The notes under the pieces are model-generated. The model was given only the letters and a program-made list of their open reading frames with translations, did no database searches and was not told the origin of the DNA. A stretch of 63,467 nt of DNA, from assembly GCA_900542155.1 (NCBI GenBank), contig UQMD01000013.1:1-63467 (forward strand), given 5' to 3'. The translations under genes and the position numbers were made by a program. Origin of the DNA: an uncultured Collinsella sp. GTDB taxonomy: Bacteria; Actinomycetota; Coriobacteriia; Coriobacteriales; Coriobacteriaceae. Positions 17,881 to 25,044 of this stretch are shown here, in pieces; position 1 is the first letter of the stretch; each line of letters starts with the position of its first letter.

Positions 17881-18044
17881 GTTTCCTCCCATTCCTCCTT
17901 CTATGCACGTAACATGCGGTATCCATTATAGGCACTCGGCAAAAACTTTCGGAGCTGATTGCGCTTTACCACACAAAAGTATTTTCTGCATTGCAAGGGT
18001 TTTTGCCCCAAATGGTCGTATTTCTCGGTGGACGGCATATGCAA

Positions 18045-18080
18045 ACGGGGGCATTCCGCATAAATGCGAAACACCCCCGT
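18045..18080 (-). terminator. Probable terminator of hisS
   Basis: An imperfect stem with ACGGGGG and CCCCCGT ends surrounding GCATT...AATGC, 58 bases past the hisS stop. The T tract on the minus strand is short (GTTTGC), so efficiency is uncertain. Confidence 0.55.
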
Positions 18081-18137
18081 AACAATCGCTCTCCATGAGC
18101 AGGGCACGTTAGCAGGCCCGCAGCTCAAAAAGATGCG

Positions 18138-19451
18138 CTACAGGCGCTCGCGAACCGCCTCGACGACGTTGGCCAGATCGACGAGAACCTCGTCATGGCT
18201 CTCCATGTCGCGCACCTTGACCTTGCCGGCGGCAAGCTCGTCGCCGCCCAAGACCAAAATGAGCTTGGCGCCCACCTTGTCGGCCTGCTTAAACTGGGCC
18301 TTGAGCGAACGACCCTGGTAGTCGGCCTCGGTCACGATGCCTGCGGAGCGAAGCTCCTGCGTGATGGCAAAGACGTTCTGACGCAGATCCTTGCCGGCGT
18401 TGGCAACGTAGACGCACGGGGTCTCATCGGCGCCCAGGTCGCTGCCAAAGGCCTGCAGGGCCAGCAGGGCGCGCTCAAAACCGACGGCGAAGCCGACGCC
18501 GGCCGTGGGCTTGCCGCCCTCGAGCTCGACCAAGCCGTCATAGCGACCGCCGCCACCGATGGAGCCGACACCGGCACCGGGAGCCTCGACCTCAAAGACG
18601 GTACGAGTGTAGTAGTCCAGGCCGCGCACCAGGGTGGGATCCTCGACATACTCGATACCGGCGGCATCCAGATAGCGCTTGACCTGCTCGTAGTGCTCGC
18701 GGCACTCGTCGCACAGGTTGTCGCCCATCAGCGGGGCGTCGGCCATGATCTCGCGGCAATGGTCGTTCTTGCAGTCGAAGGCGCGCAACGGGTTGAGCTC
18801 GGCGCGCTCGCGGCACTCATCACACATCTCGTCGGCGTGATCGAGGATAAACTGCTTGACCTGCTCGCGGTATGCCGGACGGCACTGCGCATCGCCCATC
18901 GAGTTAATAAGCAGACGGAGCTTGGAAAGGTCGAAGCCCAGGCGCTTGTAGAACTCCATGAGCATGATGATGCACTCGGCGTCTGCCGCCGGATCGGGAG
19001 CGCCGAGCCACTCGATGCCCACCTGGTGGAACTGGCGCAGGCGACCCTTCTGGGGACGCTCGCCACGGAACATGGCCTCGGCGTAATAAGCCTTAAACGG
19101 CGTGGAGCCCTGGGGCACCAGGTTGTTCTCCACGACGGCGCGCACCACACCGGCCGTGCCCTCGGGACGAAGGGCCAGGCGCTGCTTGGGCTTAAGCTTG
19201 GTGTCGGTGCCTTCGGTAAAGACGCGCTCCAGGTTGGCGCCGCTAAACACGCGGAACATCTCCTTGCGCACGACGTCGGTCGACTGGCCGATACCGTGGA
19301 CAAACACGTCCACCTGCTCGATGGCGGGCGTCTCGATGGGCTTAAAACCAAACGGCTCGAACACGCCGGCCGCAATCTGCTGCATCTTTTGCCAGGCGCG
19401 CATCTCGGCGCCGATAAGGTCGCGGGTTCCCTCCGCCTTCTGTGCCTGCAT
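18138..19451 (-). CDS. hisS: Histidyl-tRNA synthetase
   Basis: A 437-aa class II synthetase for tRNA-His. Motif 2 appears as FRGERPQKGRLRQFHQVG, the histidine-specific motif as LVRGLDYYTRTVFE, and the GGGGRYDGLV loop follows. The C-terminal anticodon-binding domain spans about 340-437. A cysteine-rich insertion with two CDEC pairs and further cysteines lies around residues 215-265, suggesting a metal-stabilised insert. The ATG at 19451 (AAAGG 9 bases upstream) is preferred to an upstream TTG. No T-box leader was recognised. Confidence 0.95.
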   Translation of the reverse strand: MQAQKAEGTRDLIGAEMRAWQKMQQIAAGVFEPFGFKPIETPAIEQVDVFVHGIGQSTDVVRKEMFRVFSGANLERVFTEGTDTKLKPKQRLALRPEGTAGVVRAVVENNLVPQGSTPFKAYYAEAMFRGERPQKGRLRQFHQVGIEWLGAPDPAADAECIIMLMEFYKRLGFDLSKLRLLINSMGDAQCRPAYREQVKQFILDHADEMCDECRERAELNPLRAFDCKNDHCREIMADAPLMGDNLCDECREHYEQVKRYLDAAGIEYVEDPTLVRGLDYYTRTVFEVEAPGAGVGSIGGGGRYDGLVELEGGKPTAGVGFAVGFERALLALQAFGSDLGADETPCVYVANAGKDLRQNVFAITQELRSAGIVTEADYQGRSLKAQFKQADKVGAKLILVLGGDELAAGKVKVRDMESHDEVLVDLANVVEAVRERL

Positions 19452-19516
19452 GGGCAAACACCTTTCTTTTGTATCGCGTCATAGGTAACGGTCATTATAC
19501 GGCACAAACACATACA

Positions 19517-19576
19517 GCGGCGGCGCGTCTGACCGAACGAGGGTATGGGGGCTCGTTCGGCCAGATGCGCCGCCGC
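19517..19576. repeat. Long hairpin between hisS and the MFS remnant
   Basis: Arms of about 25 bp (GCGGCGGCGCGTCTGACCGA... and its near complement) with a 10-base loop. It sits just past the end of the decayed transporter gene and upstream of hisS. It may be a terminator or part of the hisS leader. Confidence 0.6.
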
Positions 19577-19622
19577 GGTAGCCACGGACGAAGCGGACAA
19601 GCGGCAATGCGCTTTGGCCTAT

Positions 19623-20122
19623 CTACTCCCCCGCCACGCTCGCGCGCAACTTGGCGGCGATAGGCTCGGATGCTAGCAGGAACACAAGCATGACCACGGA
19701 GCACGCCAGGCACACAATCCAGGTGCTCGCAAAGGAGCCCGTGACATCGAACAGCACGCCCGAGACAATGGCGCCCACGGTGCCGCCGACCATCTCGAGC
19801 GAGGTAATAGTGCCGTGACCTTGCCGAGGTCGGCCATGCCAAACTGCTTGGACGCGGCGATGGTAGGCGTGATGGTGCCCATGCACGTTCCGATACCAAA
19901 GCTCACCGCGTCCACGATGGGACCGAGGTCCGTCGTCGGGAAGCACAACGCCACGCAGGCGATAATGCACGCAACGGAGCCAAGGATATTGCCAAAGCGC
20001 AGGCCAAAACGGTCATAGATCGCGCCGAGCGAAATCTTGGCGATAACGACCGTGGCCATGATGACAAAGCCGGAGGCCACGACGAGCCAACCGGAGAAGA
20101 ATTTATGCTGCTGGGCTATGGA
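19623..20122 (-). pseudogene. Decayed MFS transporter (C-terminal half, frameshifted)
   Basis: Only the second half of a major facilitator transporter remains. The reading begins directly after the stop of the upstream amidohydrolase with no start codon (SIAQQHKFFSGWLVVASGF...) and continues through LGAIYDRFGLRFGN, a typical MFS loop. Near 19815 a one-base shift is needed to reach the rest (TITSLEMVGGTVGAIVSGVLFDV... to the end). The pattern resembles oxalate/formate-antiporter-like MFS proteins. It is 5'-truncated and frameshifted, hence non-functional. It may once have moved the substrate or product of the neighbouring amidohydrolase. Confidence 0.8.
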
Positions 20123-21421
20123 TTACTCCTTGTGGTCAGCGATATAGCCCAAAGCGACGGCGGCATAAGCCGCGGCGCCAAGGGGAAGCTCGGCATCGCT
20201 AAAACGTGCCTTGGGATGATGCTGAGCAAAATGCTCGTCCGTATCAGTCACAGCAGCGCCCACGGTAAAGTACGCGCTCGGGATCTCGCTCGAGATCAAC
20301 GCGAAGTCCTCGCTCGCCATGGCGTGGAACAGCGGCAGGAAGGCGGACTTGGGCAGCACCGCGCCCACGTAGCCAAGCGACGCCTGCGTCATGCCGTCGT
20401 CGAGTACGAGCGGGGGAACATCCGAGAGTGTCTCGATAGTCGCCGGCGTACGATAGGTCGTGGCAACGCCTTTGACGACCTCCGCGATGCGGGTCTTGAG
20501 GCGCTCCATGAGCTCGACGTCGAAGCCACGCAGCGTTCCCTCGAGCACACAAGTGTCGGGGATGACATTTGCGGCCTGACCGCCGGCGAACTTGCCAACG
20601 GTAAGCGCGACCTCCTTGGCCGCCGGCACCTCGCGGGAGATGAGCTCCTGAAGCGCCAGATGCACATGGACGCCGGCCGTGATGGGGTCGATGCAGATCT
20701 CGGGGCTCGAGCCATGGCCGCCCTTGCCCTGAAGCGTGATGCGAAAACCGTACACGCCCGAGAGCGCCGGGCTGCCGTAGAGCACCAGGCCAAGCGGCGA
20801 CTGGCTATTGACATGCATGGCAAAGGCGACCTGAGGGCGCGGGTTCTGCAGCAGACCATCGGCGATGGCGGCGCGGGCACCCTCAAAGGTTTCCTCGCCC
20901 GGCTGGAACAGCAGCTTAACCGTGGCGTTGGCATCAACAAGCTCAGTCTCGCGCGCTTTGAGCATACGAGCCGCACCAAGCAGCGCCGTCGCGTGCATAT
21001 CGTGACCGCAAGCGTGCATGCAGCCGTTGGTGGATGCAAAGGGCTCGCCGGATTCCTCGGCAACGGGCAGGGCGTCCATGTCGCCACGAAGCATGATGAC
21101 CGTACCGGCCTGCTCGTCCGTGCAGACGCCATTGCCTTGGGCCGCGGCGGCACCGGCGCCGACAAGGCCCACAACGCAGGAACCATCAACGAGCGTGGCA
21201 AATGGGATGTCCATCTCAGTCAGGCGCGCTTGGATATACGCAGAGGTCTGTGGGAGGCTATTACCCAGCTCGGGCATCTGGTGGAGATCGTGTCGCCACG
21301 CAGCGAGCTCGTCTGCAAAAGCCTGAGCTTCTGCAACGAGACCGTCACCGATAGCGGTCTGCGCCGCTGCGGTGGCCTTGGGCGCTGATTGCGGTTGAAG
21401 ATCGGACAAAGCTGGTGCCAT
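20123..21421 (-). CDS. M20-family amidohydrolase (hippurate hydrolase/N-acyl-amino-acid deacylase type)
   Basis: A 432-aa metallopeptidase of the M20D group (AmhX/HipO/IAA-amino-acid hydrolase-like). Metal-site segments are visible: LRGDMDALPV, NGCMHACGHDMHATALLG and LFQPGEE. A dimerisation domain lies in the middle (about 215-330), and the C-terminal part has the MASEDFALI segment. Such enzymes cleave N-acyl amino acids or small peptides in the cytosol; the exact substrate is unknown. ATG at 21421 has GGAGGG five bases upstream and is preferred over an earlier ATG. The remnant MFS transporter follows immediately. Confidence 0.88.
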   Translation of the reverse strand: MAPALSDLQPQSAPKATAAAQTAIGDGLVAEAQAFADELAAWRHDLHQMPELGNSLPQTSAYIQARLTEMDIPFATLVDGSCVVGLVGAGAAAAQGNGVCTDEQAGTVIMLRGDMDALPVAEESGEPFASTNGCMHACGHDMHATALLGAARMLKARETELVDANATVKLLFQPGEETFEGARAAIADGLLQNPRPQVAFAMHVNSQSPLGLVLYGSPALSGVYGFRITLQGKGGHGSSPEICIDPITAGVHVHLALQELISREVPAAKEVALTVGKFAGGQAANVIPDTCVLEGTLRGFDVELMERLKTRIAEVVKGVATTYRTPATIETLSDVPPLVLDDGMTQASLGYVGAVLPKSAFLPLFHAMASEDFALISSEIPSAYFTVGAAVTDTDEHFAQHHPKARFSDAELPLGAAAYAAVALGYIADHKE

Positions 21422-21499
21422 AGATGCCCTCCAGTATCGTTTTTGCAGCAAGCACTTTGATAGCGTAAAGTGCAAGGTACTACTTTAAGGGCGAGGCAT

Positions 21500-21525
21500 A
21501 AAAAATGCCGCCCCGGGAGGGCGGC
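21500..21525 (-). terminator. Terminator of the EamA transporter gene
   Basis: Perfect 7-bp GCCGCCC stem with a 5-base loop, followed on the minus strand by ATTTTTTAT, 13 bases past the stop. Confidence 0.9.
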
Positions 21526-21537
21526 GCAACAAGTTGT

Positions 21538-22521
21538 TTACAATTGCGGGCGCGGCTTTCGACGCAAAAAATCGAAGTGAGTCTCGCTCAAGATAATCGA
21601 CAGGAAGATGAGTGCGAAGCCGGCGAGCAGGCGCGAGGTGAGCGCCTCCCCCATCAGCAGCACCGAGAACAGCACACCCGAAGGCGACTCCATCGAAAGG
21701 AGCAGCGAGCCCGTCGAGGCCGGGACATGCGCCAGGCCGACGTTTTGGATGAGCAGAGCCGCGCATGTGCAGCCCACCGAGAGAAACGCCATCGCACTGA
21801 TAAAGCTCGGCGTCCACACGGACAGAGGCGCTTGGGTCTCGAATAGCAGCGACGTTGCCAGGCTCAGCACGCCGTTGCCCACAAACATCCAAAACGTGAT
21901 GACGTTGATGTCCATTTTGCGACCGTACTTGGCAGTCACCGCCATCTGGATGGCGAAAAAGGCCGCGCCCGCCAGCGTAATGACGTCACCAATGTTGAAT
22001 TCAACGCTATCGAGTGCGACGAGGCCAATGCCCGCTAGGCACAGCAGCGCGGCACCCAAGTTGTAGCGCGTGAGCTTTTCGCCGCTCAGGAAATAGCTCG
22101 CGAACGGCACAAGGATGCAATACGTGCCCGTCAAAAAAGCATTCTTGCCCGCCGTAGTATGTGCCAGACCGACCGTCTGCAACGCATAGGCCGCCCACAT
22201 GAGCACGCCCATACTCAGGCCAACGATCAGGTTGCGAGCGTTGAGGTGCGCGATGATGCGCTTGTGGAAGACGGCAAACATGACCAACGCTGCGGGCAGA
22301 AAACGTACATAGAGCAGCGCGAACACCGGAATGGTGCCGAGTGCGTCCTTCATAGTGGTAAAGGAGTAGCCCCAGATGACCGCCACCGAAAGGAGCAGAA
22401 CCTTCCAGAACAGCGGAGAGCGTGCGCCGGCGCCCCGGGGAATACCGCCCGCGCCCAAATCCTCACGGGCTACTGGGCTATCGGGCAAGTTTTCGATTTC
22501 GTTGGCAGCGTATTGGGCCAT
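21538..22521 (-). CDS. EamA/DMT-family transporter
   Basis: A 327-aa membrane protein with ten predicted helices in two EamA repeats (about 35-165 and 180-315), typical of drug/metabolite exporters such as RhaT/YdcZ relatives. The repeat signatures are visible as LLYVRFLPAALVMF and SLLLSMESPSGVLFSVLLMGE. The N-terminal 35 residues are hydrophilic and longer than usual. Start ATG has GAGGA upstream. Substrate is unknown; many DMT proteins export amino acids or nucleobases. It has its own terminator. Confidence 0.85.
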   Translation of the reverse strand: MAQYAANEIENLPDSPVAREDLGAGGIPRGAGARSPLFWKVLLLSVAVIWGYSFTTMKDALGTIPVFALLYVRFLPAALVMFAVFHKRIIAHLNARNLIVGLSMGVLMWAAYALQTVGLAHTTAGKNAFLTGTYCILVPFASYFLSGEKLTRYNLGAALLCLAGIGLVALDSVEFNIGDVITLAGAAFFAIQMAVTAKYGRKMDINVITFWMFVGNGVLSLATSLLFETQAPLSVWTPSFISAMAFLSVGCTCAALLIQNVGLAHVPASTGSLLLSMESPSGVLFSVLLMGEALTSRLLAGFALIFLSIILSETHFDFLRRKPRPQL

Positions 22522-22591
22522 GGAACATCCTCACACTCAATCTGGGCGTGGTGTCCGCACGCGTATGGCTGCGTGCCGCCTCATGGTCAAA

Positions 22592-22627
22592 TAAAAACGG
22601 GACGCGCCGGACCCCCGGCACGCCCCG
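22592..22627 (-). terminator. Terminator downstream of the yhgE pair
   Basis: GC-rich stem (GGGGCGTGCCGG with CCGGCGCGTCCC, few mismatches, 4-base loop) followed on the minus strand by GTTTTTATTT. It lies beyond repeat B1, so B1 is part of the transcript's 3' region and not the terminator itself. Confidence 0.7.
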
Positions 22628-22709
22628 CTACTGTAGCAACAACCAACGTCACACCGCAATCCAGCCCACTAAAGTACCGGCAGAGTAAACCTCGATGCTC
22701 CGGCAATAT

Positions 22710-22855
22710 CAGCGAAAACGACCCCAAGCGAGCAAGGTGACGTGAAATGAAAGGGCGCTGACCTTCTGGTCGCGCCCTTGAAATTGAACGTCAGATTGCC
22801 GCTTGGGGCCGTTTGCAGCGTCGAGCCGTTACGCGGTTTGGTAAAACCGCGTAAC
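22710..22855. repeat. Nested hairpin element type B, copy 1, with side hairpin
   Basis: Outer arms GACCCCAAGCGAGCAAGG... and ...TTGCCGCTTGGGGCC enclose conserved GACGTGAAA and GAACGTC segments and an inner hairpin with loop GACC-TTCT-GGTC. A second small hairpin (GTTACGCGGTTT with AAACCGCGTAAC) adjoins it at 22828-22855, reaching the stop codon of the upstream gene. Three other copies occur in the window. Confidence 0.85.
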
Positions 22856-25044
22856 TAAATAAGCTTCGTGCTTTCAAGCTTTTCGATGATCCAGTCGTTG
22901 GCTTTGATGACCGGGCGGCGGAAGACCACGCCCAGGGCCAGCGACGGAATCAGATAGCTCGCCAGAATGCCCAGCTCAATCCAGTACTCCATATGGTAGG
23001 CACCGGCCATGGCAGCGTGCATGGCGTTGATGCCGTGGGTAAACGGCAGGAACGGGTAGATCGCCTGGAACACGGGGCCGGTCATCTCGATGGGGAACGT
23101 GCCGCCCGAACCGCCGACCTGCATGACCAGCAGCACGACAGCGAGCGCCTTGCCGATATCGCCAAACGACACCGTAAGCGTGTAGACGATATTGGAGAAC
23201 ACGAGACTCGCAACCCAGCCCGCCAGCGCAAACTGCAGCGGGTTGTCGCACTGAATGCCAAAGAACAGGATGTCGCCCGCGCACACGAGCGTTGCCTGCA
23301 GCAGAGCCAAACCGCCAAAGAACAGGTAACGACCCAGGTAGATCTCGTGCAGGCGCACGGGGATGAGCTCGTTGATAAGCTCATCGTCAACCGAGACCTT
23401 CATCATGGCCGCCAGTACGATTGAGCCGACCCAAAGCGACAGAATCGTATAGAACGGCGCCATGGCCGAGCCGTAGTTGCGAATCGGATAGACCGGCTTG
23501 CGATCGAGCGCAACGGGGCCGGAAAGCGACGCGGCGAGGCCATCGGGGTCGTTGCCGACCATCGTCTTGATCGTGGCCAGATCGTCCGACATAAGGGCAC
23601 CATCGAGCTCGTCCTTGAACGCGCTAATCTTTTCCGATGCCTCACCCAGCTGATCGGAAGCCTTGTTGACGAGCCTTGCAGCCTTGGAGAGACCCTTCGC
23701 GAGCGAACCGGAGGCGTCGGTCAGACCGCTCACTGCGCTATCCAAGTCACCCGAGATACCGTTCAGGGAATCCAGAACGCCCGAAATGGTCTTCTTGAGC
23801 TCCTTGGCCTTAACCGAGAACGTAGAATCGTAGTCGGACTTGGCACCCGAGATACCCGCCTTGGCATCGGCGATGGCCTGGTCGACCTCAGCACGCGAGT
23901 TGTTGACCTCGGCCATGCCGTCCGAAAGGGACTTTGCGGTCGCCGTCAGGTCCTTCGCATTGTTACGATACTCCGTCGCGATCCTGCCCAGCGATGTAGC
24001 CACAGACTTGAGGCTGTCCTGGAGCTTTTCGTCACTCACCTGATCGGCAAAGCTGCGGAGCTGGTCGGCCGTGTCGTCGATTTCCTTGGCACGCGCATTG
24101 AGCGCCGCTGCGGCTTCGTTGAGCTGAGACACCGTAAGGTCAACATGCTGATTCGCGGCATCGAATGCCTTCGCAAGCTCGGCGGAGACGTTGTCGAACG
24201 AGCCCGCGCTTCCGTCAATCGCCGCGTTAACGGTATCGTTGGCGGCCTTGAGCGCTTCCTTGGAATCATTGATGCCGCTCTTGGCATGCTCCATCAGCTG
24301 CTTCGTCGACTCATCGACGGTGCCCGTCTGCTTGAGCATACCGCCCGCCGACGTCAGCGAATCGGACGTGGAGCTCAAAACGCCCGCCAGCGACGTTGCG
24401 CTGGTCTGAATGTCCTGCAGGTCCTGGACCGAATCGCCCAGCGTAGAGGACAGATTGGCGATAAAGTTGCTCACCTGGTCGGTGCTCATATAGTCGAGCA
24501 GGCTGGACACGGTTTTAAGACCGATGCTCGTAATGGTTTCGGTAAAGGTCTCGTTGACCTGACTCTGGACGGCGCTCGAGCCTTTCTCGGTCACGATCTG
24601 CGCGATGGCGTTGGCCTTCTGGTTCTCGTAGAACTCGATATCGGCGTGCTTCACGTCGGTCGAAAAGAGCGTCATCATGTCGGCGCTAAACGTCTTAGGG
24701 ATAACGACGGCAGCGTAGTACGCGCCCGACTTAACGCCCTCAATCGCCTTATCGCGGTCGTTGAGGACAACCCAGTCAAAGTTCTCGTTACCGCGCAGGG
24801 TCGCCGTCACGTTTTCGCCCACGTTGATCTCGACGGGAATCAGGTCGCTCTCGTAGCCCTCATCGGTGTTGACCACGGCAATCTTAAGGTTGCCGGTATT
24901 GCCGTACGGATCCCAGCTGCCGGCGATGTTAAACCACGCGTACAGGCACGGCACGATAATGAGGCCCATCACGACAACCATGCCGATCACGGAGCGAGAC
25001 ACGTTTTGGGCATCACGCTTAAACAGGTGCAGGATGTTCTTCAT
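22855..25044 (-). CDS. YhgE/Pip-domain membrane protein (short paralogue)
   Basis: A 729-aa protein of the YhgE/Pip family, related to ABC-2 type permeases. One membrane helix near the N-terminus (about 17-40) is followed by the YhgE signature WFNIAGSWDPYGNTGNLKIAVVNTDEGY, then a long extracytoplasmic region rich in heptads (about 190-520). Five to six helices follow at the C-terminus (about 535-710). Pip of lactococci is a phage receptor and the family is otherwise poorly understood; export or surface assembly is suggested. The ATG directly follows the stop of its larger paralogue (GGAGGTGAGG upstream), so they form one operon and perhaps a heterodimer. Confidence 0.88.
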   Translation of the reverse strand: MKNILHLFKRDAQNVSRSVIGMVVVMGLIIVPCLYAWFNIAGSWDPYGNTGNLKIAVVNTDEGYESDLIPVEINVGENVTATLRGNENFDWVVLNDRDKAIEGVKSGAYYAAVVIPKTFSADMMTLFSTDVKHADIEFYENQKANAIAQIVTEKGSSAVQSQVNETFTETITSIGLKTVSSLLDYMSTDQVSNFIANLSSTLGDSVQDLQDIQTSATSLAGVLSSTSDSLTSAGGMLKQTGTVDESTKQLMEHAKSGINDSKEALKAANDTVNAAIDGSAGSFDNVSAELAKAFDAANQHVDLTVSQLNEAAAALNARAKEIDDTADQLRSFADQVSDEKLQDSLKSVATSLGRIATEYRNNAKDLTATAKSLSDGMAEVNNSRAEVDQAIADAKAGISGAKSDYDSTFSVKAKELKKTISGVLDSLNGISGDLDSAVSGLTDASGSLAKGLSKAARLVNKASDQLGEASEKISAFKDELDGALMSDDLATIKTMVGNDPDGLAASLSGPVALDRKPVYPIRNYGSAMAPFYTILSLWVGSIVLAAMMKVSVDDELINELIPVRLHEIYLGRYLFFGGLALLQATLVCAGDILFFGIQCDNPLQFALAGWVASLVFSNIVYTLTVSFGDIGKALAVVLLVMQVGGSGGTFPIEMTGPVFQAIYPFLPFTHGINAMHAAMAGAYHMEYWIELGILASYLIPSLALGVVFRRPVIKANDWIIEKLESTKLI

